64,000 bases of DNA, from positions 47,652 through 111,651 of the forward strand of contig NZ_AUII01000014.1 in assembly GCF_000423625.1 (NCBI RefSeq), written 5' to 3'. Source of the stretch: Pseudonocardia asaccharolytica DSM 44247 = NBRC 16224 (GTDB lineage: Bacteria > Actinomycetota > Actinomycetes > Mycobacteriales > Pseudonocardiaceae). Under the pieces are notes generated by a model. The model saw only the letters and a list, made by a program, of their open reading frames with translations. It had not been told where the DNA came from and did not search any database. Position numbers and translations under genes: made by a program. This document shows, piece after piece, positions 1-8,888 of the stretch. Numbering within the stretch: position 1 is the stretch's first letter; each line of letters opens with the position of its first letter.

Positions 1-171
1 GTGCCCGACCCAGCGGGGATCATCACGGGCGGCCACCACAACACGACCGCCCGGACCGTTGCCGTCCGGCGAGGCGAGCCGATCAACGCGGCCGCCCTCA
101 CCGCGATGTTCACGCACATCGTCGCCAACAACCGCGCCGGAGGCCGGCGGAAGATCAAACGCGACGGGTAG
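1..171 (+). CDS. C-terminal fragment of an unrecognised protein
   Basis: An open frame runs from the first base of the window to a TAG at 169-171, giving the last 56 residues of a protein that begins outside the window. The end is basic (ANNRAGGRRKIKRDG) and has a soluble, coding-like composition. I could not assign a family with confidence; it faintly recalls short actinobacterial proteins of the DUF1801 kind. It converges with the broken hydrolase gene downstream, leaving only 15 bp between them. Confidence 0.45.
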   Translation: MPDPAGIITGGHHNTTARTVAVRRGEPINAAALTAMFTHIVANNRAGGRRKIKRDG

Positions 172-186
172 CGGCGCGGCCGTCGT

Positions 187-594
187 CTACGGCGATTCCG
201 GCAGGGGAGCGTCGAGGAACGCCGGGATCATCGCGAGCAGCCACTCATAGCGGTCCAAGATGCCGCTGCCCGGGGGAATGAAGTGTGTGGTCCCCGGCAG
301 GATCGCGAGGCGGGCCTTCGGCATACCGGCCAAGTCGCCCATCGCGTCCCCGCCGAGGAGGCGGAAGAGCTCGACGGCGTGCTCGGCGCGGATGGCATCG
401 GCATCCCCGATGACGATCAAGGTCGGTGTCGTGATCCGCCGGATGTCCGCGGCCGGCCATACGAAGGGCGTCATATCGAGCGTCTTGAGCTTCTGGACCA
501 GAACCGGGAACCGACCGGGGTCGGGAGCGATCTCCCGGTACGTGGCTTCGAGCGGCGACCCGGCCAGCGTCTCGAGCGTCATGCTCGGGATCAC
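187..594 (-). pseudogene. 3' half of an interrupted alpha/beta-hydrolase gene
   Basis: This segment encodes the last 135 residues of an alpha/beta hydrolase. It includes the strand and acid-loop stretch TPTLIVIGDADAI and the late histidine in GTTHFIPPGSG, which would complete a Ser-Asp-His triad. The 5' half of the same gene lies at 1685-2090, on the far side of an inserted element. Joining base 1685 directly to base 594 restores one continuous frame (MQPELLE followed by VIPSM). The gene is therefore interrupted here, and this half has no start of its own. Confidence 0.85.
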
Positions 595-629
595 CAGAGT
601 CGCTCCAGGAGACCGCTCGCTTCAGCGGC

Positions 630-1601
630 GGAGGACCGGCGCTCCCCCATTCACACGTAACCCGCAGCTGGCGTTTCTCAACGAGGTCTCGGCGGTGCCG
701 CTGCAGCAGGGCCTGCGGCACCTGCAGGCCGCGTTCGCGAGCTTCTGGGCCAAGCGCGCGAAGTACCCGACGTTCAAGTCCCGCAAGCGGTCCCGCCAGT
801 CCGCGGCGTACACCCGCTCGGCGTTCCGCTACCGCGACGGGCGGCTCACCCTGGCCAAGATGGACCAGCCGCTGGACATCCGCTGGTCCCGTCCGCCGCC
901 CGAGGGGGCGCAGCCCTCCACCGTCACGGTGAGCAGGGACGCGGCCGGCCGCTGGTTCGTGTCGCTCCTGTGCGAGACCACGATCGCCCCGCTGTCCCCG
1001 ACCGACCGCGCGGTCGGGCTCGACGCCGGGCTCACCAGCCTGGTCACGCTGTCCACCGGGGAGAAGGTCACCAACCCGCGGCCCGAACGCCGTGACCGAC
1101 GCCGGCTCGCCCGCGCCCAGCGCAACCTGGCCCGCACGCAGAAGGGATCGAACAACCGGGCCAGGGCTCGGATGAAGGTAGCCCGGGTCCATGCCGTCAT
1201 CGTCGACCGGCGCCGGGATCACCTGCACAAGCTGACGACTCGACTCGTTCGTGAGAACCCAAACGATCGTGATCGAGGACCTGACCGTGCGGAACATGGT
1301 CCGTAACCACACCCTGGCCCGGGCGAGCTCCGACGCCGCGTGGTCGGAGCTGCGGGCCGTGCCGGAGTACAAGACCGACTGGTACGGGCGCGAGCTGGTC
1401 GTGGTCGACCGCTGGTACCCCTCGTCCCGGGTGTGCTCCGCCTGCGGGGCGCTGCGGGACGCGATGCCGCTGGGCGTGCGGGAGTGGACGTGCCGCTGCG
1501 GCGCCGTGCACGACCGCGACCTCAATGCGGCGCGGAACATCCTGGCGGCCGGGCTGGCCGTGGCAGCGTGCGGAGACGGTGTAAGACCCGCCCGCGCGTG
1601 A
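630..1601 (+). pseudogene. tnpB: tnpB (RNA-guided nuclease ancestor of Cas12), truncated and frameshifted
   Basis: The translated frame resembles TnpB from about residue 50 onward (FLNEVSAVPLQQGLRHL, then YPTFKSRKR). RuvC-like motifs follow: VGLDAGLTSLV with the first Asp, TIVIEDLTVRN with the Glu, and DRDLNAARNIL with the last Asp. A zinc-finger segment starts CSACG and ends CRCG. The N-terminal roughly 50 codons are missing, probably through an internal deletion next to the left end. The frame shifts near 1250-1260: LTTRLVREN runs out of frame and TIVIEDLT resumes in another. The protein is thus broken, although catalytic residues survive in pieces. Confidence 0.8.
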
Positions 1602-1684
1602 GCGCGAGCAGGCAACCGTCGGTAAGCACGAACCCTCCCCGGTGACGGGGAGAATCCGCCTCCTTCGGGTGGCGGAGAAGTCAA
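1602..1684 (+). ncRNA. putative omega-RNA (reRNA) scaffold at the IS right end
   Basis: The stretch after the tnpB stop contains two hairpins, CCCC/GGGG near 1636-1650 and TCCGCC/GGCGGA at 1655-1676 capped by a TTCG loop, and then ends in GAAGTCAA. In IS605-type elements this region forms the guide-RNA scaffold used by TnpB, and the guide is copied from the flanking DNA just outside. Here the guide would begin with CTCCAGAAGCTCGGG, that is, hydrolase sequence. The scaffold probably extends back into the tnpB 3' end. Function is inferred from position and fold only. Confidence 0.5.
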
Positions 1685-2090
1685 CTCCAGAAGCTCGGGC
1701 TGCATCCCGCCGCTCGTGTAGGACGCCGAGATGGGTACGAGCGCACGAACCACCTGCGGGTGGCGGATGGCGAGCTGGAGCGCGACGCCGCCGCCCAGGC
1801 TGTAGCCGACGGCGTCGGCCCTGGCGACGCCGAGGTGCGCGAGGAGCGCGGCGGCGTCATCGGCGAGACCCTCGTAGGTGAGGGGGCGGTCGACGTCCGC
1901 GGTGCGGCCGTGGGCCTGGAGGTCGGGGACGATGACCCGGCGGGTGGCGGCGAGGCCCGGCAGCAGCGGCCCGAAGTCGCCGGTCGACAGGTAGGCCCCG
2001 TGCAGCAGCAGGACGGGGATTGCACCGTTGCCCTCCTTGGAGTCCGTTGGCCGGGGCGTACCCGGACTGCGGGGATGCGGCGGCGGTCAC
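1685..2090 (-). pseudogene. 5' half of the interrupted alpha/beta-hydrolase gene
   Basis: This half starts at a GTG at 2090 that overlaps the stop of the upstream channel gene (GTGA), so the two were an operon. It encodes MTAAASPQSGYAPANGLQ, then in another frame the hydrolase core: the LLLHG oxyanion region, the nucleophile elbow GYSLGGG and VRALVPISASY. The frame jumps near 2036-2040, between NGLQ and NGAIPVLLLHG. Relatives usually have a short YYE-HGEG strand there, so a small deletion seems to have occurred. The gene therefore carries a second lesion besides the IS insertion. Confidence 0.75.
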
Positions 2091-2959
2091 ATCCGCAGTG
2101 TCGCGCTGCGGTCGGGCTGTGCGGAACCCTCCTCGTCGGCCGGAGACGCGGTCGCTGCGACGCCATCACGAGACGGACGGCGTCCGCTCCGTCTCCCTAC
2201 CCGGACCTGCCAGTAGTTGAGCAGCGAGACGATGAACACGCCACCGATGATGTTTCCGGCAGTGGCCGCGCCGAGCCATGCGGCGTAGGTCCCCACCGAG
2301 ACCTCCCCGGTCAGGGCGGCCACCAGGATGTAGCCGCTGGAAGCGATGCAGTGCGCCAGGTGCAGCAGGCCCACCACGAAGGTCACCAGCCAGACCACGA
2401 CGATCTGCCCGATGGTGTTGCTGCGCGCGCTGCTGACCATCCAGGCCATCAGGGCGACCAGCCAGCCACCGAGGATCCCGCTGGTGAACACGTCGGTCAG
2501 GGGTTCGGCTGTGGCGGTGGTACCCAACTGAACCAACTCGGTGACCGCGGCTGGTTGCAGCGCCCCGGTCTTGACGGCCAGCGCGGCGAAGGCCAACGCG
2601 CCCAGCACGTTGGCGGCGAACACCACGACCCAGAATCGCAGCGTGGTCAGCAGGTGGCGCCGTTCGTCGAGGACGACCACGACCGGGAACAGCGTGTTCT
2701 CGGTGAACAGTTGGGCCCGGCTGACGACGACCACGATGAACCCGAGCGGGTAGAACAACTGTGCGACGAACTCTGCTCCCTCGCCCGGCAGCATGGCCTT
2801 TGTGCCCGCCACGCCCAAGCCGGTGAGCCCCATGAACAGGCCGCCGGCAAGACCCGAGAAGGCCAGCGCCCCGGCCGGTCGGTTGAGCTCGCTGCGCCCG
2901 TTCGCCAAGGTCTGGTCAAAGATCTCGTGGGCACTCAAACGCTGCGGTTCCTGTGTCAT
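2087..2959 (-). CDS. formate/nitrite transporter (FNT) family channel
   Basis: The 290-residue product is an integral membrane protein of the FNT type, a homopentameric channel family for formate, nitrite or related small anions. Signs are the N-terminal LSAHEIFDQTL segment, six hydrophobic stretches, internal duplication typical of the fold, and a TENTLFPVVVV segment matching the FNT N/F region. The ATG at 2959 is preceded by GGGGAG at good spacing. The C-terminal tail of about 30 residues is basic and then acidic. Substrate cannot be told from sequence. The stop overlaps the start of the ruined hydrolase gene by four bases. Confidence 0.85.
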   Translation of the reverse strand: MTQEPQRLSAHEIFDQTLANGRSELNRPAGALAFSGLAGGLFMGLTGLGVAGTKAMLPGEGAEFVAQLFYPLGFIVVVVSRAQLFTENTLFPVVVVLDERRHLLTTLRFWVVVFAANVLGALAFAALAVKTGALQPAAVTELVQLGTTATAEPLTDVFTSGILGGWLVALMAWMVSSARSNTIGQIVVVWLVTFVVGLLHLAHCIASSGYILVAALTGEVSVGTYAAWLGAATAGNIIGGVFIVSLLNYWQVRVGRRSGRRPSRDGVAATASPADEEGSAQPDRSATLRM

Positions 2960-3167
2960 CCACTCCCCTGCAGATGATCTGGGCTGCGTAGCCCCGGCGG
3001 AGGTCCCGTGCTGATACCCGTGCGGTCGTCCCCATACTCGCGTTCCCGCGAATCGCGTCCCTCGCCACATTTGCCGGGCGATCAGGTGCAGGCCGCGGCC
3101 CACACCCGGTCCAGTCACCGCTGTCGACGCGCCGTGCAGCAGCCTCGGCGGAAACCGCAGATCCCGA

Positions 3168-3728
3168 TCAGCGGAGCTCGGGCGACGGCCTCAGGGTCCG
3201 GCGCGGTGCCTGCCCAGGCCGCAGATCAACGCCGATCAGACTCAGCAGCACCACGAACCCAGCACCGCCGACGAGGGCGATATCAGCAACGTTGCCGACG
3301 AACAAGCCGTAGTAGTCGATGAAGTCCACGATGTGACCGCGCCCGAAACCGGGCTCGCGCAGCAGCCGGTCACCGAGATGACTCACGGCACCGCCGAGCA
3401 GCACCCCGACACCGATCGCCCAGCTCCGGGTGAGCACACGCGCCGCGAGCACGACAAGCCCGACCACCGCGAGCCCCGCGACGACAGTCAGCACCCAGGT
3501 GAACTCGGCAGCGAGACCGAAGGCCGCCCCCGGGTTGTAGAACAGCCGCCACTGGATGAACTCGCCCAACACCGGGGTCGCCTCACCGCGCAGGAGCGAC
3601 GTCTCAGCCCACCACTTGGTGAACTGGTCGACCGCAACGACACCAGCAGCCAGCAGGAAGACCCACGGCAGCAACCGACGCGCCGAGTGCGTCGGCACAG
3701 CGGCGTCAGACCCGGTCTTGGACGTCAT
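3168..3728 (-). CDS. lspA: lipoprotein signal peptidase II (LspA)
   Basis: The 186-residue membrane protein matches LspA, the aspartic protease that removes signal peptides from prolipoproteins in the cytoplasmic membrane. It has four hydrophobic helices, VDQFTKWW after the first helix, [19 protein letters not shown] and [13 protein letters not shown]. The two catalytic aspartates are present (GDR and VAD). The first box reads SHLGDR where most family members have GNxxDR, a mild divergence that suits a secondary paralogue. The ATG at 3728 follows GAGGAGG at ideal distance. It sits beside an ilvD remnant and has no ileS or rluD neighbour, so it may be an extra, accessory copy. Confidence 0.85.
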   Translation of the reverse strand: MTSKTGSDAAVPTHSARRLLPWVFLLAAGVVAVDQFTKWWAETSLLRGEATPVLGEFIQWRLFYNPGAAFGLAAEFTWVLTVVAGLAVVGLVVLAARVLTRSWAIGVGVLLGGAVSHLGDRLLREPGFGRGHIVDFIDYYGLFVGNVADIALVGGAGFVVLLSLIGVDLRPGQAPRRTLRPSPELR

Positions 3729-3749
3729 GAGCCGATCCTCCTCGAACTC

Positions 3750-4085
3750 GGCGACGAGACCCAAACGACGGACCATCGGCGATCGGCTCCTGCGCCCCGA
3801 GCACATCCGCGTTCTCCCTCGTTCGGGCTGCGGGACAATTCCGCCACCGAGCCACACATAGCGGCGCGGACGCTCACCGTGGAACGCAGGCGACACTTTT
3901 CGCTGCCGGTTGACGGGCCGGAGGACACAGGCTGCCCGGCGTTGGTCCAGCTCGGCCGGGCCGACGTGCAGGCCAATGTCCGGCCCGGGATGTCGATGAG
4001 GATCTCGTCGCCGTCGGCGACCAGCGCGATCACGCCGCCGGACGCGGCTTCCGGGGACACGTGTCCAATCGAGAGCGGCAACGAG
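3750..4085 (-). pseudogene. ilvD: remnant of ilvD (dihydroxy-acid dehydratase), C-terminal end
   Basis: The stretch encodes [31 protein letters not shown], the hallmark C-terminal region of dihydroxy-acid dehydratase in branched-chain amino acid synthesis. After IPGRTL the frame breaks near 3970; the continuation [13 protein letters not shown] is found one base out of frame. Nothing of the roughly 500 upstream residues is present, because the DMT transporter gene ends immediately next to the break. This is a 5'-truncated, frameshifted relic, so a rearrangement joined unrelated segments here. Confidence 0.75.
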
Positions 4086-4088
4086 CGG

Positions 4089-5000
4089 CTACTGGTCGGC
4101 GGAGGCGGTCCCCTGCTGGCCGGCTGATCGTCGTACCAGCGCCACGCCGACGAGGATGAGTGCGGCTCCGAGGGGCAGCGTCCAGTGCGCGGTCTCGTCG
4201 AGGATGAGGATGCCCAGCGCGAGCGCGACCGCTGGCACGAGGTAGGTGACGACGCTGGCGGCGGTCGGGCCCTCGGTCGCGATGAGCGTGAAGTTGATGA
4301 TCAGAGCCACGCCGGTCCCGATGACTCCGAGGACGACGACAGCGACCAGGGCGAGCGGGGCGGGCTGCGCGGAGATCCCGCCACCGACCGGCAGAACCAG
4401 GGCGAGGAGCACGGTCGCCATGCAGAGCTGCGCTGCCGTGAGCGTCAGCGGGGACAGCCCCCGGTTGGTCAGGTAGCGCGACTGGTAGACATAGGCGACG
4501 CCGTAGCTCAGCGCCGCTGTGACGCAGGCGAGCACCCCCCCGAGCTCGGCTCCGCGTGTGGCGTTCCACGGCTCGAACAGCACCAGCACGCCGAGGAACC
4601 CGAGCGCGACGCCGAGTCCGCGCCGCGGCGTCAGCCGGGTGTCGGCCCGGGCCGTCGCGGCGATGAGCACCGTCCACAGCGGGGTCGTCGCATTGATGAC
4701 GCCGGCCAGGCTCGACGGGACGGACTGCTCGGCAACCGCGAACAGCGAGTACGGGATGGCGTTGGCGATCAGCGCCGACGCCGTGAGGTGCGCCCACATC
4801 GTCGGCCCGCGCGGGCGGGGCAGCCGGCGGGCCAGCACGATCGGCACCAACACCAGCGCGCCGAGGGCCAGCCGGATGAACGTCAGCTGCACGGGCGTGA
4901 ACCCGTCGAGCGACAGCGCGATCCAGAAGAACCCCGACCCCCAGAGCAGCGCGAGCGCGCCGATCAGCACGGTGGCACGCACTCTTACGCCACTCGTCAC
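4089..5000 (-). CDS. EamA/DMT-family transporter
   Basis: A 303-residue protein with about ten hydrophobic helices and two EamA repeats. The first begins near [20 protein letters not shown] with the family's P-x-x-L-T-F-I-R-L pattern, and the second starts near [20 protein letters not shown]. Drug/metabolite transporters of this type export amino acids, metabolites or toxic compounds; the substrate here is unknown. The GTG at 5000 is the most conserved-looking start, but the ribosome site is weak and a TTG further upstream is possible. The gene ends right against the ilvD remnant. Confidence 0.85.
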   Translation of the reverse strand: MTSGVRVRATVLIGALALLWGSGFFWIALSLDGFTPVQLTFIRLALGALVLVPIVLARRLPRPRGPTMWAHLTASALIANAIPYSLFAVAEQSVPSSLAGVINATTPLWTVLIAATARADTRLTPRRGLGVALGFLGVLVLFEPWNATRGAELGGVLACVTAALSYGVAYVYQSRYLTNRGLSPLTLTAAQLCMATVLLALVLPVGGGISAQPAPLALVAVVVLGVIGTGVALIINFTLIATEGPTAASVVTYLVPAVALALGILILDETAHWTLPLGAALILVGVALVRRSAGQQGTASADQ

Positions 5001-5197
5001 GGCGACCACGCTGCCATTGCTCAAGCGAGCAGATCCGGACGGCCCGCCGCGGGCCCGCTGATGAGGGCACAGCCAGCGCGAACGGGCACGGACGGCGGCA
5101 CGGGTGCCTAGCAGCAGGGGAGTGCCGACCGGGCGGCCTCGCTGAGCTGACCGGCTCCGGACCCGATCACCTCGGGCGAACGGAGCGCGGCCGACGG

Positions 5198-6136
5198 TCA
5201 CCCGTGCCCGGTCTTCGTTCGAGCACGGCGGCGCGACAACCGCCGACGCTCGAGCTCTCGCTGCCACTCGTCGTACGTCGCACGACTGATGCCGCGGCTG
5301 GCCAGGTGGTGTTCCACCCCGGTCGCGTCCCACCACCGGTCGTGCGTCGGCGTCGTCGAGAGGCCGGGCGTGGTCCGGGCCACCCCACCGACCGGTCGCC
5401 AGGACCAGAGGTCCTGCACTCCTCTCGAGTGCCAGAAGCCGAGGCCGAGGACAACGCCGAAGATCAGATGTCCGACGAGCGAGAGTGTCACCGTCGTCGC
5501 GGTGAGGGGGAACATCAACTCCTGCCCGCGCGGCGCCAGCGCAACGGTTGCGATCAGGCCGGCCCAGACGGGGGCCACGGCGAACCCGACTCCAGCGAGC
5601 ACGGCGACCCGCCGCCGGCGCCGGCCCAGTCCGGCGGCCACGGCGAGGATGAAGAAGGCGATGCCGATTCCGCCGCTGTCCCCGATGTAGCGCCACAGGT
5701 AGCCGACCATCGCACCGTCCCAGGCGCCGGGTCGTCCGCCCGTGACCCACGAGCCCATCGTCGGGATGAAGTCCCCCCACAGGCCGAGCAGGTACACCGT
5801 GTCGAGCCGGAACACGTCGTACACCACGCAGGCGGCCATCCCCCAGAGAAAACCGGACACGGCGATCCGGTCGCTCGAGTGGGGGGCGAACAGGGAGAGC
5901 AGGGCGATGACGATGACGAGCGGGACGATGATCAATGCCGCTGCCGCACGCATCGGGAGGAAGCCGAAGACCTGGGCGGAGATCGCCAGGAGCGGCACTC
6001 CTGCCAGGACCAGGTGCAGGAGCATGCGCGTGCCGGCGTGGACACGCGACTCGTCCCGGGTTCCGGCTCTCGGCTGCTGTGCCTGCAGCGCCGCTTCCCC
6101 GAACGTGCGCTGCTGACCGACGGAGTAGGTGGACAT
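5198..6136 (-). CDS. multi-pass membrane protein of unknown function
   Basis: I do not recognise the family. The 312-residue product has a cytoplasmic-looking N-terminus, then about six to seven hydrophobic helices (for example near residues 40-60, 65-85, 95-115, 150-175, 180-205 and 215-240). It ends in a hydrophilic C-terminal third that is rich in Trp, Arg and Glu (YDEWQRELERRRLSRRRA). The large loop GDFIPTMGSWVTGGRPGAWDG lies between helices. The ATG at 6136 is the first sensible start. It is flanked by roughly 200 bp without genes on one side and by degraded DNA on the other. Confidence 0.7.
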   Translation of the reverse strand: MSTYSVGQQRTFGEAALQAQQPRAGTRDESRVHAGTRMLLHLVLAGVPLLAISAQVFGFLPMRAAAALIIVPLVIVIALLSLFAPHSSDRIAVSGFLWGMAACVVYDVFRLDTVYLLGLWGDFIPTMGSWVTGGRPGAWDGAMVGYLWRYIGDSGGIGIAFFILAVAAGLGRRRRRVAVLAGVGFAVAPVWAGLIATVALAPRGQELMFPLTATTVTLSLVGHLIFGVVLGLGFWHSRGVQDLWSWRPVGGVARTTPGLSTTPTHDRWWDATGVEHHLASRGISRATYDEWQRELERRRLSRRRARTKTGHG

Positions 6137-6317
6137 CGGTGGCGAGGTTAGGTACGTCACCGAAATGATTTCGCGAATCTGAGCAACCCGACGGGTTCGG
6201 CCGGTTACCAGCACTCCGGCAGCGGCGAACGGTCTCCGGAATGCTCTGTACGGAGCAGCCGTTGCGCCGATAGCAGTCGCCAGCCATTAAGGAACATCGC
6301 GCCCCTGTCGCGGGGTA

Positions 6318-6485
6318 TCAGTACGACGGCTCACGCCACGCGACGAGCACCCGGCGCAGCGCGGCGAGCCGGTCGGGCCGCAGCCACCCCTCGGCCACCG
6401 GAGCGTCCAGCGCGCACTCGGGGCCGGTCGGCGACCCAGAGGGTGCCCGCACCCACGCGGGCAGCCCTCAACGGCGTCCCTCAGG
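6318..6485 (-). pseudogene. possible C-terminal scrap of an RsgA-like ribosome-assembly GTPase
   Basis: Two adjacent frames read GCPRGCGH and then GPECALDAPVAEGW, RPDRLAALRRVLVAW, ending at a stop at 6318. RsgA-type GTPases end with a Cys-x4-Cys-x-His-x5-Cys zinc site, a CAV-or-CAL helix and an RL-x-x-RKL helix, which this order resembles. The Cys spacing differs and a frameshift separates the two parts. Nothing of the GTPase domain is present. I treat it as a probable relic of that family with low confidence. Confidence 0.35.
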
Positions 6486-6654
6486 TCGCGCTCTGGTGGA
6501 GCGTGTAGGTGGAGTCGATCACCTGTCGCAGTGTTCGACGATCGATCGCTGGCAGCGTGATGGCCATCGCCCGCAACACAGGTTGAAATGCTGGAGTTTC
6601 GGGTGGTCCGTCGTGCGGACGTCGGCGGTCGGGTGTGTGCATGCTCACGGCATG

Positions 6655-7065
6655 AGGTATCCGGATTCCGGACGGCCCGCCCGAACGCCCCGCTGAGAAT
6701 CGCGTGCACCACCCGAATACTGGCTGCGGACAGCGGCCGGCATTCGTGCGGCCGGCAGGCCCGCACGCACCATCGGCACGGTGCCGTCGGATCGCCCGAC
6801 ACCTCCCGTGCGCACCGGCGCCGCGCGCTGTGCTCGTCGCAGACGGGCGCGCCCTCGGTGCGGTGCTGCACGAACTTCTCCCGTGGCAGTGCTCGCGACA
6901 CCGCCGCAGCTGCGCGTAGAGCCCCTCGATCGTCTCCACCTTGATCCGGCCGACCTGCAGCCGCCCGATCGTCGGCCGGATATGCTTCTCGGTCTTCCCG
7001 ACGTAGCCGATCCGCGTGGTCCGCTCGATGTCCAGCACCGCCAGCCAGACGTCCCACGGGGAACG
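6655..7065 (-). pseudogene. tyrosine-recombinase (phage integrase) remnant, N-terminal arm only
   Basis: The sequence VWLAVLDIERTTRIGYVG, KHIRPTIGRLQVGRI and YAQLRRCREHCHGR matches the SAM-like core-binding domain of actinomycete site-specific integrases. A frameshift follows, and the next frame gives VQHRTEGAPVCDEH and then ECRPLSAASIRVVHAILSGA, which continue the same domain. The catalytic domain (R...HxxR...Y) is absent. The relic lies 0.3 kb upstream of the Wadjet operon. It suggests that the accessory block was once part of an integrative element. Confidence 0.7.
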
Positions 7066-7355
7066 CTGAACTCATGCCACACTCATGCCACGCTGCGGGC
7101 CGAGATCTCGGCAACGTCGTCGGTCCCATAGTGCACACGGAGACCCGTGGGTGAGACCAGCGTGGAGCTGCTCGATCGCCTGGGTCCACGCGCTGATCTT
7201 TGCCGGGTGGGGCGTTGGCTCAGCCGAGGATGACCTGTCGTCGGGCTGAGCGCCGGGGTGGCTCGCGGAGCAGCGCTCCCGCTGTTGCTGCACCCAGGTT
7301 CGTCGGGGTCGTCCTCTAGCCTGAGGCGGTCCAGTCAGGGCAACCTGGGAGAACC
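7066..7355. promoter_or_regulatory. gene-free leader of the Wadjet operon
   Basis: No protein-like frame is visible in this 290-bp stretch. A -10-like TAGCCT lies at about 7316-7321 on the plus strand, and a GGGAGA ribosome site lies just before the GTG at 7356. No convincing -35 box or operator was seen, so the promoter call is tentative. Confidence 0.35.
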
Positions 7356-8888
7356 GTGCACAGTCCGTTCACCTACCTCACCGTGGAGAAGGCCGATCTC
7401 TACAGGCGGGTGATGCTGGTGTTCGTGGCGGCCAAGCGGCGGTTCACCGTCCACCTGCGGCCGGAGGACGTGTGGGCAGAAGCCGGTGGGGAGCTCGCGG
7501 AGGTCACCGCCGCGCTCGTCGCGCTGCAGGGCTGGGGGAATCTGCGGGCTGACCCCGACACCAGCCGGGTCACCAGCGTCGAGGAGTTCCATCGGGCGCG
7601 GTTCCTCTACCAACTCACCACCGAGGGCGAGGCCGCGGAAGAGGCCCTCGGCGTCTACGACGAGGCACTCGGCAGGCGCGGCGCTCTGCAAGCCGTCGCA
7701 CTCGCCGACATCGCGACCCACCTGCGGGCGCTGCTTGAGTTGGCGTCAGTCGCCGAGGCGGACGCGGCCAAGGTCCACCTCCTGCTCCGCGCCCTCGTGG
7801 ACCGCTTCACCGATCTCGCGGCGAACGCGCAGGCGTTCATGGGCTCGCTCCAGCGGTCGATCGACATGCAGGACACGGACGCGGAGGCCTTCCGCGCCTA
7901 CAAGGACCGGCTGATCGCCTACCTGCAGCGATTCATCACCGACCTCGTGGCCACCGGTGGGGAGATCGCCGGGCTGGTCGCTCACCTGGACGAGGGCGAG
8001 GTCGACCGGTTGCTGGATCTGGCGGCCCGCCGCGAGGCGGCCGACACCGCGCCGGGCGCATCGGCCGAGGACGATCCCCGGGAGGCCGAGTTCGTGCGGC
8101 TCGCGGCTCTCTGGCGGGAACGGTGGGCGGGGTTCCGGGGGTGGTTCGTGTCCGCGCCCAGCCACCCCAGCCAGGCCAAACTCTTGCGGTCGCAGGCCCG
8201 GGCGGCGGTCCCCCAGCTCCTGCACGTGGTCTCGGCGCTCAACGAGCGGCGGGCGGGGCGGTCGGACCGCTCGGCGGACTTCCGCACCCTCGCGGTCTGG
8301 TTCGCCGAGGCACCGGACGACACCGTGCGGCACCGCCTGTGGCGCGGGGCGTTCGGTCTGCACTCCTCGCGCCACCTCACGGTGGATGCCGAGACGTTGG
8401 ACGCCCGCGAGGTGGAGCCCGTAGCCCCCACGACGTCCTGGTCGGCGGCGCCGTCGGTGCACATCAGCCCGCGGCTGCGACGGACCGGCAGCTACGAGCG
8501 GCGTGGACGTCCCACTCGGGTGGAGGACCGCTCCGCGGCACGCCGCCACCTCGCCGAGCTGGCGGAACGGGAGGCCGCGGAGGTGGTCGCCGCCCGTGCC
8601 GCGCTGGCGACCGAGGGCACGGTCCGGCTCTCGGACGTCGGCCACCTGGACACCGCACCCTTCCGGCTGTTCCTGGGCCTGCTGGGAGACGCGCTCTCGG
8701 CCCTGGGACCGGGCCGGCGAGAGGTGTCGACCACCACCACGGACGGCTCGATGGCGGTCACCCTGACCGTGCTCGACCAGGCCTCGGAGGTGCGGCTGGA
8801 CACGCCGCACGGCGTCTTCCGCGGGCCGGACCACCTGCTGCGGATCACCGACCTCACCGCGCCCGAGCAGGTGGAGCGCACCGCGTGA
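7356..8888 (+). CDS. jetA: Wadjet type II protein JetA (TIGR02677 family)
   Basis: The 510-residue protein matches the TIGR02677 family, the JetA subunit of type II Wadjet. These systems are SMC-like loop extruders that recognise and cleave small circular DNA, chiefly plasmids. JetA corresponds to the kleisin-type subunit that bridges the SMC heads. The N-terminus (FTYLTVEKADLYRRVMLVF) is a winged-helix-like region with the family's typical opening. A long helical middle follows (ALLELASVAEADAAKVHLLL), then a basic C-terminal half. GTG start at 7356 with GGGAGA upstream. Its stop overlaps the jetB start (GTGA), the first of three tight overlaps in the operon. Confidence 0.92.
   Translation: MHSPFTYLTVEKADLYRRVMLVFVAAKRRFTVHLRPEDVWAEAGGELAEVTAALVALQGWGNLRADPDTSRVTSVEEFHRARFLYQLTTEGEAAEEALGVYDEALGRRGALQAVALADIATHLRALLELASVAEADAAKVHLLLRALVDRFTDLAANAQAFMGSLQRSIDMQDTDAEAFRAYKDRLIAYLQRFITDLVATGGEIAGLVAHLDEGEVDRLLDLAARREAADTAPGASAEDDPREAEFVRLAALWRERWAGFRGWFVSAPSHPSQAKLLRSQARAAVPQLLHVVSALNERRAGRSDRSADFRTLAVWFAEAPDDTVRHRLWRGAFGLHSSRHLTVDAETLDAREVEPVAPTTSWSAAPSVHISPRLRRTGSYERRGRPTRVEDRSAARRHLAELAEREAAEVVAARAALATEGTVRLSDVGHLDTAPFRLFLGLLGDALSALGPGRREVSTTTTDGSMAVTLTVLDQASEVRLDTPHGVFRGPDHLLRITDLTAPEQVERTA

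Larger units (their letters stand above)
595..1684 (+). mobile_element. IS200/IS605-type element carrying only a decayed tnpB
   Basis: A 1090-bp insertion splits the hydrolase gene. Its limits were set by rebuilding the reading frame: flank ...GATCAC ends at 594 and flank CTCCAG... starts at 1685. The right end terminates in TCAA, the cleavage tetranucleotide known from IS608, and the left flank ends in TCAC, which would serve as the left cleavage site or TAM. There is no target duplication, as expected for this family. A small hairpin (613-617 with 624-628) lies near the left end and a larger one (1655-1660 with 1671-1676) near the right end. No tnpA is present. Confidence 0.7.

Noticed and set aside
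595..1684. An active RNA-guided TnpB system
   Set aside because: tnpB lacks about 50 N-terminal codons and has a frameshift near 1255, so no functional nuclease can be made from this copy even though the scaffold region and catalytic motifs survive.
8123..8884. A longer jetB beginning inside jetA
   Set aside because: The frame stays open upstream, but translation there is Arg/Gly/Pro-rich in the way of an out-of-frame shadow; the GTG overlapping the jetA stop matches the coupling seen at the other junctions.
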